From Chondrosia reniformis (Eukaryota; Porifera; Demospongiae; Chondrillida; Chondrillidae), in the NCBI GenBank assembly GCA_947172415.1, contig OX359197.1, positions 4,837,673 to 4,901,672 of the forward strand: a stretch of DNA of 64,000 nt, given 5' to 3'. This document shows positions 20,383 to 33,100 of the stretch, piece by piece. The notes under the pieces are model-generated. The model worked only from the letters and a program-made list of their open reading frames with translations, had not been told where the DNA came from and did not search any database. Made by a program: the position numbers and the translations under genes. How positions within the stretch are numbered: the stretch's first letter is position 1; every line of letters begins with the position of its first letter.

Positions 20383-20940
20383 GTGGTGATTCATTGTATG
20401 GAATAGCACTAAGTAGAACAGGGAATGTGATAGTTAGTGACATTAATAATGGCTACATCAGTATCTACACAGCAGCTGGTGAATTTTTAAGGCATGCGCA
20501 GTTTGGAGGAAAAGGTAAAGATCAAGGTCAACTTATATAATAATCTATGTGGTTTGGCAGTTAACAAGGAGGGACATATACTTGTATATAGCAGATTTTA
20601 GAGGTCATTGTGTTTCTGTGTTTACAGAAGATGGTACATTCCTGTACAGGTCACAGATGGTGATAATCATCACATTCAAGTGGTTCAGCAGAATGGTCAG
20701 TTTATTAGGCAGTTTGGTAATGACATTGTGAAGTATCCAGAAGGTATAGCAGTCACAAGTGATGGACATAAAGTGGTAGCTTCATATGGTGCTAATAAGC
20801 TCAGCATCTTCACACAAGATGGACAGTGTGTCCATGAAGTGACTGATATTGGATTGAATCGTCTTTATGGTGTAGCAGTTGATACTGATGGACACATTTA
20901 CATAGCAGATTGTAATAACAGTAGAGTAGTAGTACCTTGA
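20383..20940 (+). pseudogene. NHL-repeat protein remnant
   Basis: Successive frames give NHL-type blades: SLYGIALSRTGNVIVSDINN, then after stops near 20539 and a shift near 20585, ADFRGHCVSVFTEDGTFLY, then after a shift near 20650 VVQQNGQFIRQFGN, YPEGIAVTSDGHKVVA, LYGVAVDTDGHIYIADCNNS and a stop at 20940. These resemble the C-terminal NHL propeller of TRIM/NHL or sponge-type NHL proteins. At least three breaks and no start, RING or B-box indicate a truncated pseudogene rather than missed introns, as no good splice pairs bridge the breaks. Confidence 0.75.
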
Positions 20941-21207
20941 GAACTTTTAGAGAACATTTTTAAATTACAAATTTATAGAAATTATTAAATTATTAGTTGT
21001 ACAATGATTTATTCAGTTTCAATTTAGTATGTTTCTTTACAAATTATATTCACCAGTGTGTATTATAGAAAGATGATGCCAGCTCCTCCCCATTTCCTTA
21101 TTTGGTAACCTACCACTCACTCAAAGAGCCAGTACAATGTTTACAAACAAATGACCAAATTAATAAAAGAATTGATAATGAGTTAAATAAAATGTTTCAT
21201 AGAAATA

Positions 21208-21213
21208 TTTATT
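21208..21213 (-). terminator. Polyadenylation signal for PEX12
   Basis: AATAAA on the minus strand, 32 bp past the PEX12 stop codon. The stretch 20941-21245 contains nothing else recognisable. Confidence 0.6.
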
Positions 21214-21245
21214 GTAACATGTCAATATAGATATTTATACAGTAG

Positions 21246-22889
21246 CTATGTGTTGGAAGTGTATAATCTAACACACTGCCCTTCCAGTGTAGGCAGTCGT
21301 GTCAGGGGACAAGATTGGTGCTGTCGAACATGAGGAATGATACATGAGTAGCAATAGACATATCCTGAGGTAGTGAGGGTGGTGGGGTTGCTATGGCAAC
21401 TGTGGCACATAGGACACACATTTGCAGGAGAGAGATTCTGCACCTGTAAACACAAAAATCAGTAGTTTTAGATGGTTGCCTAGCAACCATTTAAGACAAT
21501 CCTACCTGTGTGTCCCTGGGTGGGGGAGGGTTTGGTAAGGCAGTCACAGCCTGTCGTGCGGTGCGTCCCTCCTCTGCCATCCACCAGTCAAGGAACCTCA
21601 TCACGTAGGCTGCACCCAACATGGCCACAGAGAGCCACCTAAAGGAGAGAGCTCTACTAGTAACTAGAACTAGAAAGAGCAGTTGGAGTTTCTAGTCTGT
21701 TATTTCAGCACTCTCAAAAGTACAGCTAAACACACTCCAGAAAGTGATGGGAAATATTCTATATATAGTAATTTATACGTGACCTCAGTCAATTATAACT
21801 CTCATTTTCCCAAGAATATACAAGAATATACAAGAATATACAAGAATATACAAGTGGTGTCTCAGCTGACGAGTGTCCCTTTACATGACACTCAATAACA
21901 GTACTACTAGTCCCAGCTCACCTGACACTTCCTCCTACCCTCTCCTTAGTGTGACGATTCAGACACACTCCGCTCATCCACAGCTCAAGGGAATAATATT
22001 TACTTTTGTCAATCAAATAAGAGAAATTAAACAACAACTTTACAACCTACACAGAATAGAGAGGAGGCTGAGGACTAGGTTGCCATGGAAACAACTTAAG
22101 CTGACCTCCTCTATGAAATGAAGGATAGGGTACATCTTCACAAACCACTTCCACTGATGTGGTACAGTCTCTCCACTGTCCTGCTGCTCACAAGACTGAC
22201 GATATATGTCCTCCATTTTCATCTTGACATAAGGAAGTCCTACCTACTGAGACGGACAATCATCACTACATTTGAACTGCACAAGTTGAAAGTGTTTAAT
22301 GACCTACCACAAAGAGTAGAGAGAGCAGGCGGTTCCTCAGAGGTAGGCGTGGTTGTGGGAGTGGCTTCAACCTTTCTAAATTGTAAAAGTACTCCACAAA
22401 CGATCCTCCTAATAACACAAAATCTAATAAACTGTCGAAAGAGACAGTTAACTGCACTGTACAAAGGTTGCGATGTATTACGGATTGTCGATGTAACATC
22501 TTCCAGTCAGTATTCCGTATTACAATTGGTATTAGGATATTAAAATATTCGTGTACTATTTACAACATTTCGTCGCTCAGCCAGACCTTGTTCAGTTGAC
22601 TAACATTTCAACACTGCGAAATTCCTACATTGCACGACTCGCAAGTAGCGTACGTACCCTGAGTTAAAATGAAGATTCCATCAACTGCTGCTTGAACGAT
22701 CTCACTGTACTCCATTCGATAGTGGAAAAGTAGACCGCAGCGGTGCGCCAAAGCGGAACACATTACTTTAGTGGCGAATTGAACAGCCTTTCTTAGCGCC
22801 CCATCCAGTCCATCCTTTGCTAGTAGCTCGAAGAAGGTTGGGAGGGAGAGAGAGAGCAAGCGACTGTTGAGAGGCGTCTCGTCAGCCAT
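21246..22889 (-). CDS. PEX12: Peroxisome assembly protein 12 (peroxin-12), 6 exons
   Basis: Exons (coding order): 22658-22889, 22308-22408, 22106-22243, 21922-22046, 21506-21638, 21246-21443. Phases are continuous, giving 308 residues (human 359). Role: a RING subunit of the PEX2-PEX10-PEX12 peroxisomal membrane ubiquitin ligase that recycles the import receptor PEX5. The N-terminus has PTFFELLAKDGLDGALRKAV; the middle has KYYSLELWMSGVCLNR; exon 5 gives a membrane segment ending YVMRFLDWW and the proline run LPNPPPPR. The C-terminal RING has CPMCHSCHSN, TSGYVYCYSCI and HQSCPLTRLP, with reduced zinc ligands as is usual for PEX12. Introns 2 and 3 are only about 60 bp. The start lies about 35 bp from the divergent Ubl gene. 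Confidence 0.95.
21811..21853. repeat. 10-bp tandem repeat (CAAGAATATA), four copies
   Basis: A short perfect minisatellite in intron 4 of PEX12. Confidence 0.85.
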
Positions 22890-22922
22890 TTTATTTTGGG
22901 ATTTTCCCTTCCTTCTCGGCAG

Positions 22923-23611
22923 CCGTGAAGATTCGGATCAAAAGTAAACAAGTCAAAGGAACCACTTCCTTACAAGTGGATCAGAAGGTGACTCTAATAG
23001 AACTGAAAAGAAACATTTTCCAGGCACTGGGAATCCCGGTAGAGTAAGCTAGGCGCTTATATTACGTACTTTTTAATAGCCCATCACTTTATATCTCTTA
23101 TTTGGTAGTTCCAAATACGAATTATCACTCAACAGAAGAGATGTACTGAGTGGCGAGGGAAAGTCCCTGGTCTCTCTCGGACTGGTGCACGAGGATGTGA
23201 TTTGGATGCTGGGGGACTGGACAGCAGGAAGTGAAGACAAGATGAAATGGTTCAAATTGCTTCATGTCCCCAGAGTATTGCCACACCTACCAGAGATAGG
23301 ACACGCCCACTAGTACACACCCAAAAAGGGCATTGTCACAGATCTAGAACCACTCCCACCTGTTGCACCACCCCACCCCCCTGGGATTATAGGTAAAGAT
23401 TCCATACTCCCCCTCCCTGGTAATAATATAATTTTGTCCCTTCATTTTGTTTATAAATAAATATTTGTTAAACTACTTGTTGTATTATGTAGGTGGAGAG
23501 TTTGATCTTTTTCCTGGGACACACCCACCAGGTGTTGGAGGAATGTACTCGGATCCATTCCATTACTTTTTTAGATCAAAGCCTCGACATTTAGGCTCTT
23601 TGCACTTTTGA
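22923..23611 (+). CDS. FBXO7/PI31-like ubiquitin-like-domain gene, first exon not found, model tentative
   Basis: Likely exons: 22923-23043, 23109 to about 23263, about 23314-23392, 23493-23611. The first two give a ubiquitin-like fold like the FBXO7 N-terminus (VKIRIKSK, VTLIELKRNIFQALGIPVD, YELSLNRRDVLSG, SLVSLGLVHEDVIWML). The end (GGEFDLFPGTHPPG, YSDPF) recalls the Gly/Pro/Phe tail of FBXO7 and PI31, both proteasome-linked. Oddities: the expected initiator Met is GTG (22925) and no in-frame ATG exists upstream; a good acceptor (22921-22922) suggests an upstream exon antisense to PEX12. An in-frame TAG (23311-23313) requires a roughly 40-50-bp intron or means a broken gene. No F-box was seen. 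Confidence 0.5.
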
Positions 23612-24474
23612 ACTTTTAACTGTATTAATGCAATTGAAGCAGTTGCAATTGCTTATAAATCATGCAAATTATAAAATTACTTGCTTATAATTATAATATA
23701 TATCCATTTGATATCAAAGTGCATGCAGTCCTAATAGTCTGAAACTCTATATGTTCGTGTCACAAAGTAAACCTTACTTAACCAGGTAACACTAAAAGGC
23801 AAATACAATTATTGCGAGTGTGAGACAAGTAGAAGTAAATCAATCAAAAATGTTTTGTATTCAACTTGCAATTACCTAACGGGATTATATAAACTATAAT
23901 TATAAGCTATGCAGCATTATAAGCATTCTTGTAAATTATACACCATATGCGTGGTTTATATATAGTTGTACATTTATAGGAGTTATATAACCATTTTTCT
24001 ATATAGCTAAGTTACATGGATACATATACACTCATAATGGATATGTACAAACATGGATGTGTACATACAAATATAAAGTGGAATTTCATTATAGTGAAAC
24101 TCATTATAGTGAAGCTCAAAGAGAATCAAAATAAGTTCCTTGTATCAAATATTCACTATACTCAAATTATTGTAATTTGCACTGTACAATAATAAAATTA
24201 TAATACTTTTACTGGGGCTAGCAATATACTGAGACATTTACTATATCTACTGCGCGTGCATGTACACATGGAAATGGTCGACACACATGAGCTTGCACAC
24301 ATGCATATTTATCCATTTTTTAAATATATAACAACAATAAATCATTAAAATATAATGTACATTTATGTTATGTTAAATAGGATTTCTTAAGCAGAATAAA
24401 ATCAGTTCATTACAAAAAATTATACACTATAGTCTTCCCTCGCTATAGTCGCGAGGTCTATGGGTGAAGCGGCT
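23612..24474. other. Intergenic, no gene seen
   Basis: AT-rich. The part at about 24060-24310 (TTCATTATAGTGAAACTCA, then CACACATGAGCTTGCACAC) is an inverted, diverged copy of 5265-5400, so a dispersed repeat is present. Confidence 0.5.
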
Positions 24475-24910
24475 CCACTCTCTTTAGGAATTGGTGGCTG
24501 GAGGATCATGCACCTCTAAGACACATGATAGTTGAGTGGATGAGGGCAAATCCAATTAGGCACCTTATCCAATTCATTGTCATGGCATATATAGGATTGA
24601 GATCTCTTTTCACTCAGGAGAGAAGCAAGATGCTTGTACATTGGTATTGTCTCCTTGCACATACCACCATTAGTGGGGTGAATGTGCCATGTTCAATATT
24701 GCGAATGCGCTCTTCGTAGGATCTCTTTTTGTAGCTCACACCTGCGGTAGCATTGGCTGAGTGAGGTATTGCGGTAGATTTTGGCATATGGGCATCTTCA
24801 CTCACAATGGTGCTTCTCATGGACTGACTTTCTCCAGATAGAGGTTGGAAATCTCTAAAAGCACTCTTGTGTAGGGTTGTCATAGTCGTTCACGAAAGGA
24901 TGATCTTACC
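24475..24910 (-). pseudogene. Retroelement C-terminal relic
   Basis: On the minus strand an 89-codon frame reads VSYKKRSYEERIRNIEHGTF followed by TPL. I recognise this as a motif common near the C-terminus of reverse-transcriptase-derived proteins in invertebrate genomes. Downstream in-frame stops break it. Flanking ATACCATATATCAAAAACC occurs twice in tandem (about 24909-24946). Family assignment is uncertain. Confidence 0.5.
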
Positions 24911-25152
24911 ATATATCAAAAACCAAATACCATATATCAAAAACCAAAATGACCACCGCTCGCAAATCGCTTGAATATTCACCATGGAAATTAATTATAA
25001 AGCTTCAAGTGTACTGAGCATTTTAGAGATATTACTAGGCATATGTATGACATACAGCGGCGAGCCTCAGCAAGAACTTGTAAAGTTTATACACGGGCAT
25101 ATAGATTATAGTAATAAACATTTCAAAAAATATGTATATATATATATATATA

Positions 25153-28100
25153 GACCATGACAGCCCTCAATGTATATACATTAAATTCTGGTATACAAAG
25201 TTAATGTATGGTGAGAGATAGGGCAAATTTTAAGTTTCATCAAAATTTCAAAAACCCATTGGACATGCTCTATAGATGTCTGTGAATGCTGACACAAAGA
25301 TTTAGCTTCATATCTCTCCATTTGATAGAGTGACAGCCCTCAATGTACATAAAATTCTGGTATACAAAGTTAATGTATTGTGAGAGATAGGGCAAATTTT
25401 AAGTTTCATCAAAATTTCAAAAACCCATTAAACGTGCTCTATAGATGTCTGTGAATGCTGACACAAAGATTTAGCTTCATATCTCTCCATTTGATAGAGT
25501 GACAGCCCTCAATGTACATAAAATTCTCGTATACAAAGTTAATGTATTGTGAGAGATAGGGCAAATTTTAAGTTTCATCAAAATTTCAAAAACCCATTGA
25601 ACGTGCTCTATAGATGTCTGTGAATGCTGACACAAAGATTTAGCTTCATATCTCTCCATTTGATAGAGTGACAGCCCTCAATGTACATAAAATTCTGGTA
25701 TACAAAGTTAATGTATTGTGAGAGATAGGGCAAATTTTAAGTTTCATCAAAATTTCAAAAACCCATTAAACGTGCTCTATAGATGTCTGTGAATGCTGAC
25801 ACAAAGATTTAGCTTCATATCTCTCCATTTGATAGAGTGACAGCCATCAATGTACATAAAATTCTCGTATACAAAGTTAATGTATTGTGAGAGATAGGGC
25901 AAATTTTAAGTTTCATCAAAATTTCAAAAACCCATTGAACGTGCTCTATAGATGTCTGTGAATGCTGACACAAAGATTTAGCTTCATATCTCTCCATTTG
26001 ATAGAGTGACAGCCCTCAATGTACATAAAATTCTGGTATACAAAGTTAATGTATTGTGAGAGATAGGGCAAATTTTAAGTTTCATCAAAATTTCAAAAAC
26101 CCATTGAACGTGCTCTATAGATGTCTGTGAATGCTGACACAAAGATTTAGCTTCATATCTCTCCATTTGATAGAGTGACAGCCCTCAATGTACATAAAAT
26201 TCTGGTATACAAAGTTAATGTATTGTGAGAGATAGGGCAAATTTTAAGTTTCATCAAAATTTCAAAAACCCATTGAACGTGCTCTATAGATGTCTGTGAA
26301 TGCTGACACAAAGATTTAGCTTCATATCTCTCCATTTGATAGAGTGACAGCCCTCAATGTACATAAAATTCTGGTATTCAAAGTTAATGTATGGTGAGAG
26401 ATATATAGGGCAAATTTTAAGTTTCATCAAAATTTCAAAAACCCATTGGACATGCTCTATAGATGTCTGTGAATGCTGACACAAAGATTTAGCTTCATAT
26501 CTCTCCATTTGATAGAGTGACAGCCCTCAATGTACATAAAATTCTGGTATACAAAGTTAATGTATTGTGAGAGATAGGGCAAATTTTAAGTTTCAGTAAA
26601 ATTTCAAAAACCCATTGAACGTGCTCTATAGATGTCTGTGAATGCTGACACAAAGATTTAGCTTCATATCTCTCCATTTGATAGAGTGACAGCCCTCAAT
26701 GTACATAAAATTCTCGTATACAAAGTTAATGTATTGTGAGAGATAGGGCAAATTTTAAGTTTCATCAAAATTTCAAAAACCCATTGAACGTGCTCTATAG
26801 ATGTCTGTGAATGCTGACACAAAGATTTAGCTTCATATCTCTCCATTTGATAGAGTGACAGCCCTCAATGTACATAAAATTCTGGTATACAAAGTTAATG
26901 TATTGTGAGAGATAGGGCAAATTTTAAGTTTCATCAAAATTTCAAAAACCCATTGAACGTGCTCTATAGATGTCTGTGAATGCTGACACAAAGATTTAGC
27001 TTCATATCTCTCCATTTGATAGAGTGACAGCCCTCAATGTACATAAAATTCTGGTATTCAAAGTTAATGTATGGTGAGAGATATATAGGGCAAATTTTAA
27101 GTTTCATCAAAATTTCAAAAACCCATTGGACATGCTCTATAGATGTCTGTGAATGCTGACACAAAGATTTAGCTTCATATCTCTCCATTTGATAGAGTGA
27201 CAGCCCTCAATGTACATAAAATTCTCGTATACAAAGTTAATGTATTGTGAGAGATAGGGCAAATTTTAAGTTTCATCAAAATTTCAAAAACCCATTGAAC
27301 GTGCTCTATAGATGTCTGTGAATGCTGACACAAAGATTTAGCTTCATATCTCTCCATTTGATAGAGTGACAGCCCTCAATGTACATAAAATTCTGGTATA
27401 CAAAGTTAATGTATTGTGAGAGATAGGGCAAATTTTAAGTTTCATCAAAATTTCAAAAACCCATTGAACGTGCTCTATAGATGTCTGTGAATGCTGACAC
27501 AAAGATTTAGCTTCATATCTCTCCATTTGATAGAGTGACAGCCCTCAATGTACATAAAATTCTGGTATTCAAAGTTAATGTATGGTGAGAGATATATAGG
27601 GCAAATTTTAAGTTTCATCAAAATTTCAAAAACCCATTGGACATGCTCTATAGATGTCTGTGAATGCTGACACAAAGATTTAGCTTCATATCTCTCCATT
27701 TGATAGAGTGACAGCCCTCAATGTACATAAAATTCTCGTATACAAAGTTAATGTATTGTGAGAGATAGGGCAAATTTTAAGTTTCATCAAAATTTCAAAA
27801 ACCCATTGAACGTGCTCTATAGATGTCTGTGAATGCTGACACAAAGATTTAGCTTCATATCTCTCCATTTGATAGAGTGACAGCCCTCAATGTACATAAA
27901 ATTCTGGTATACAAAGTTAATGTATTGTGAGAGATAGGGCAAATTTTAAGTTTCATCAAAATTTCAAAAACCCATTGAACGTGCTCTATAGATGTCTGTG
28001 AATGCTGACACAAAGATTTAGCTTCATATCTCTCCATTTGATAGAGTGACAGCCCTCAATGTACATAAAATTCTGGTATTCAAAGTTAATGTATGGTGAG

Positions 28101-29063
28101 AGATATATAGGGCAAATTTTAAGTTTCATCAAAATTTCAAAAACCCATTGGACATGCTCTATAGATGTCTGTGAATGCTGACACAAAGATTTAGCTTCAT
28201 ATCTCTCCATTTGATAGAGTGACAGCCCTCAATGTACATAAAATTCTCGTATACAAAGTTAATGTATTGTGAGAGATAGGGCAAATTTTAAGTTTCATCA
28301 AAATTTCAAAAACCCATTGAACGTGCTCTATAGATGTCTGTGAATGCTGACACAAAGATTTAGCTTCATATCTCTCCATTTGATAGAGTGACAGCCATCA
28401 ATGTACATAAAATTCTCGTATACAAAGTTAATGTATTGTGAGAGATAGGGCAAATTTTAAGTTTCATCAAAATTTCAAAAACCCATTGAACGTGCTCTAT
28501 AGATGTCTGTGAATGCTGACACAAAGATTTAGCTTCATATCTCTCCATTTGATAGAGTGACAGCCCTCAATGTACATAAAATTCTGGTATACAAAGTTAA
28601 TGTATTGTGAGAGATAGGGCAAATTTTAAGTTTCAGTAAAATTTCAAAAACCCATTGAACGTGCTCTATAGATGTCTGTGAATGCTGACACAAAGATTTA
28701 GCTTCATATCTCTCCATTTGATAGAGTGACAGCCCTCAATGTACATAAAATTCTGGAATACAAAGTTAATGTATTGTGAGAGATAGGGCAAATTTTAAGA
28801 TTCATCAAAATTTCAAAAACCCATTGAACGTGCTCTATAGATGTCTGTGAATGCTGACACAAAGATTTAGCTTCATATCTCTCCATTTGATAGAGTGACA
28901 GCCCTCAATGTACATAAAATTCTGGTATACAAAGATAATGTATTGTGAGAGATAGGGCAAATTTTAAGTTTCATCAAATTTTCAAAAACCCATTGAACGT
29001 GCTCTATAGATGTTTGTGAATGCTGACACAAAGATTTAGTTTCATATCTCTCCATTTGATAGA
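25153..29063. repeat. Satellite segment 1, about 23 monomers with a 511-bp trimer
   Basis: From about 26.3 to 28.4 kb three monomer variants (CTCGTATAC, CTGGTATAC, and CTGGTATTC with ATATATAGGG) recur in that order every 511 bp, a local three-monomer higher-order repeat. The first monomer is incomplete. Confidence 0.9.
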
Positions 29064-30122
29064 GTTACAGAACTACAGTTAATGTACTGTTTTGTTAGAG
29101 AAAATTGCGTAATACTATATATGGCCGACCGTTAGAAGGTTTAATATTAGAATAAAGTCAAAATTCCATACTATATCTGAAAATATAGAATACTTTCCAA
29201 TTTTTTATACATAGGGATATGCACTTTGTAGTACTTGATTGTTATTGAAGTACTATCTATCCATATATTTTATATGGATCTCGTTAAAGTGAAATTTCGC
29301 CAATCGACAGCCAACGAAACTCCAAAGAAAAAAAGTTGGACCATACCGAACGCTACCATCCACGACGCTCATAGGCCGGGATCGGTGGTAACGCTCTGCC
29401 GAGTTGAGCTTTGGGTGTCACTTGCGTGAGAAGAACCAGTTCTTCTCGATATGGCCGACTCATATGAATCCTTAAAGATATCAGATGCCAATCCCACATT
29501 ACGTGGAACCCCCCCGAAATCCGGATTATTGGTGAGCACGTCTCTATGGCACCAACCGATTAGGAGACAGCTTCAGAGTCTAAGCGCTACCAACCTCTAT
29601 GGGAACCGCAACCACCATAGAGATGTGTCCAGGTAGGCCTACTATATAAGGATTTTCGCTTCTATTTATATGAAGTTTTGTCCAAAGAAAACGGTTGTGG
29701 TTGGGACCTTTTTTAATACATTTCTCGTTATTTCCAGATCAGTGAATTGTTTCAAGCAAGTTTAAAGACATAGGCAGTATTAGTGGTTCACCTGAAAACT
29801 GGGAAAAGCGAGACAAATCCTGTAAGTGTCTTGATGGGCCGAGGAGAACGACTTTTCTGATCCCAATTATTTTCGAGAAATCGTCAATTTATTCCACTTT
29901 AATTCCAGACCAGTGAACCATTCCAAGCAATTTTACACACATACGCAGTATTTCCAATACATCTCAAAACTGTGGCAAATGGATAAAAGCCTGTATGTGT
30001 CTTGGTGGAGGGAGGAGAGCGACTTTTCATGATACAGAAAACTAGATATAGTGAGGGATCCGATATTTATCGCCTGTACGATATTAATGTCTATGATCGA
30101 TATTTCAACTAGGTCGTTTTTT
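29064..30122 (+). repeat. Satellite interblock 1 (1.06 kb)
   Basis: Joins the monomer after TGATAGAG and returns at TAGATGTCTGTGAATG, replacing about 110 bp of one monomer. Contains an AT-rich left third; two short plus frames (29235-29429; 29451-29636, MADSYESLKISDANPTLRG...); donor-like sites TTATTG/GTGAGC (about 29529) and TCCAG/GTAGGC; and two diverged direct repeats of about 130 bp spaced 171 bp (CCAGATCAGTGAATTG at 29734, CCAGACCAGTGAACC at 29905). Subtype A (CTTGATGGGCCG). Confidence 0.9.
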
Positions 30123-33100
30123 AGATGTCTGTGAATGCTGACACAACCATTTAGCTTCATATCTCTCCATTTGATAGAGTAACAGCCTTCAATGTAAATT
30201 AAATTCTGGTATACAAATATAATGTATTGTGAGAGATAGGGCAAATTTTAAGTTTCATCAAAATTTCAAAAACCCATTGGACAGGTTCTATAGATGTCTG
30301 TGAATGCAGACACAAAGATTTAGCTTCATATCTCTCCATTTGATAGAGTGACAGCCCTCAATGTACATAAAATTCTCGTATACAAAGATAATGTATTGTG
30401 AGAGATAGGGCAAATTTTAAGCTTCATCAAAATTTCAAAAACCCATTGAACGTGCTCTATAGATGTCTGTGAATGCTGACACAAAGATTTAGCTTCATAT
30501 CTCCCCATTTGATAGAGTGACAGCCCTCAATGTAAATTAAATTCTTGTAAACAAAGATAATGTATTGTGAGAGATAGGGCAAATTTTAAGTTTCAGTACA
30601 ATTTCAAAAACCCATTGGACATGCTCTATAGATGTCTGTGAATGCTGAAACAACCATTTAGCTTCATATCTCCCCATTTGATAGAGTGACAGCCCTCAAT
30701 GTAAATTAAATTCTGGTATACAAAGATAATGTATTGTGAGAGATAGGGCAAATTTTAAGTTTCAGTAAAATTTCAAAAACCCATTGAACATGCTCTATAG
30801 ATGTCTGTGAATGCTGAAACAACCATTTAGCTTCATATCTCTCCATTTGATAGAGTGACAACCCTCAATGTACATAAAATTCTGGTATACAAAGTTAATG
30901 TATGGTGAGAGATAAGGCAAATTTTAAGTTTCATCAAAATTTTAAAAACCCATTGAACGTGCTCTATAGATGTCTGTGAATGCTGACACAAAGATTTAGC
31001 TTCATATCTCCCCATTTGATAGAGTGACAGCCCTCAATGTAAATTAAATTCTTGTAAACAAAGATAATGTATTGTGAGAGATAGGGCAAATTTTAAGTTT
31101 CAGTACAATTTCAAAAACCCATTGGACATGCTCTATAGATGTCTGTGAATGCTGAAACAACCATTTAGCTTCATATCTCCCCATTTGATAGAGTGACAGC
31201 CCTCAATGTAAATTAAATTCTGGTATACAAAGATAATGTATTGTGAGAGATAGGGCAAATTTTAAGTTTCAGTAAAATTTCAAAAACCCATTGAACATGC
31301 TCTATAGATGTCTGTGAATGCTGAAACAACCATTTAGCTTCATATCTCTCCATTTGATAGAGTGACAACCCTCAATGTACATAAAATTCTGGTATACAAA
31401 GTTAATGTATTGTGAGAGATAAGGCAAATTTTAAGTTTCATCAAAATTTTAAAAACCCATTAGACGTGCTCTATAGATGTCTGTGAATGCTGACACAAAG
31501 ATTTAGCTTCATATCTCTCCATTTGATAGAGTGACAGCCCTCAATGTACATTAAATTCTGGTATATAAATATAATGTATTGTGAGAGATAGGGCAAATTT
31601 TAAGTTTCATCAAAATTTCAAAAATCCATTGGACATGCTCTTTAGATGTCTGTGAATGCTGATACAACCATTTAGCTTCATATCTCTCCATTTGATTGAG
31701 TGACAGCCCTCAATGTACATTAAATTCTGGTATACAAAGTTAATGTATTGTGAGAGATAGGGCAAATTTTAAGTTTCATCAAAATTTCAAAAACCCATTG
31801 GACAGGTTCTATAGATGTCTGTGAATGCAGACACAAAGATTTAGCTTCATATCTCTCCATTTGATAGAGTGATAGCCCTCAATGTACATAAAATTCTGGT
31901 ATACAAAGATAATGTATTGTGAGAGATAAGGCAAATTTTAAGCTTCATCAAAATTTCAAAAACCCATTGAACGTGCTCTATAGATGTCTGTGAATGCTGA
32001 CACAAAGATTTAGCTTCATATCTCCCCATTTGATAGAGTGACAGCCCTCAATGTAAATTAAATTCTTGTAAACAAAGATAATGTATTGTGAGAGATAGGG
32101 CAAATTTTAAGTTTCAGTAAAATTCCAAAAACCCATTGGACATGCTCTATAGATGTCTGTGAATGCTGAAACAACCATTTAGCTTCATATCTCCCCATTT
32201 GATAGAGTGACAGCCCTCAATGTACATAAAATTCTGGTATACAAAGTTAATGTATGGTGAGATATAAGGCAAATTTTAAGTTTCATCAAAATTTTAAAAA
32301 CCCATTGGACGTGCTCTATAGATGTCTGTGAATGCTGACACAAAGATTTAGCTTCATATCTCTCCATTTGATAGAGTGACAGCCCTCAATGTACATTAAA
32401 TTCTGGTATATAAAGATAATGTATTGTGAGAGATAGGGCAAATTTTAAGTTTCATCAAAATTTCAAAAATCCATTGGACATGCTCTATAGATGTCTGTGA
32501 ATGCTGATACAACCATTTAGCTTCATATCTCTCCATTTGATTGAGTGACAGCCCTCAATGTACATTAAATTCTGGCATACAAAGTTAATGTATTGTGAGA
32601 GATAGGGCAAATTTTAAGTTTCATCAAAATTTCAAAAACCCATTGGACATGCTTTATAGATGTCTGTGAATGCTGACACAAAGATGTAGCTACATATCTC
32701 TCTATTTGATAGAGTGACAGCCCTCAATGTACATAAAATTCTGGTATACAAAGTTAATGTATTGTGAGAGATAGGGCAAATTTTAAGTTTCATCAAAATT
32801 TCAAAAACCCATTGAACGTGCTCTATAGATGTCTGTGAATGCTGACACAAAGATTTAGCTTCATATCTCTCCATTTGATAGAGTGACAGCCCTCAATGTA
32901 CATAAAATTCTGGTATACAAAGATAATGTATTGTGAGAGATAGGGCAAATTTTAAGTTTTATCAAAATTTCAAAAACCCATTGGACGTGCTCTATAGATG
33001 TCTGTGAATGCTGACACAACCATTTAGCTTCATATCTCTCCATTTGATAGAGTGACAGCCTTCAATGTACATATAATTCTGGTATACAAAGTTAATGTAT

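Noticed and set aside
22118-22543. 141-codon plus-strand frame
   Set aside because: Antisense shadow of PEX12 exons 2-3 and intron 1.
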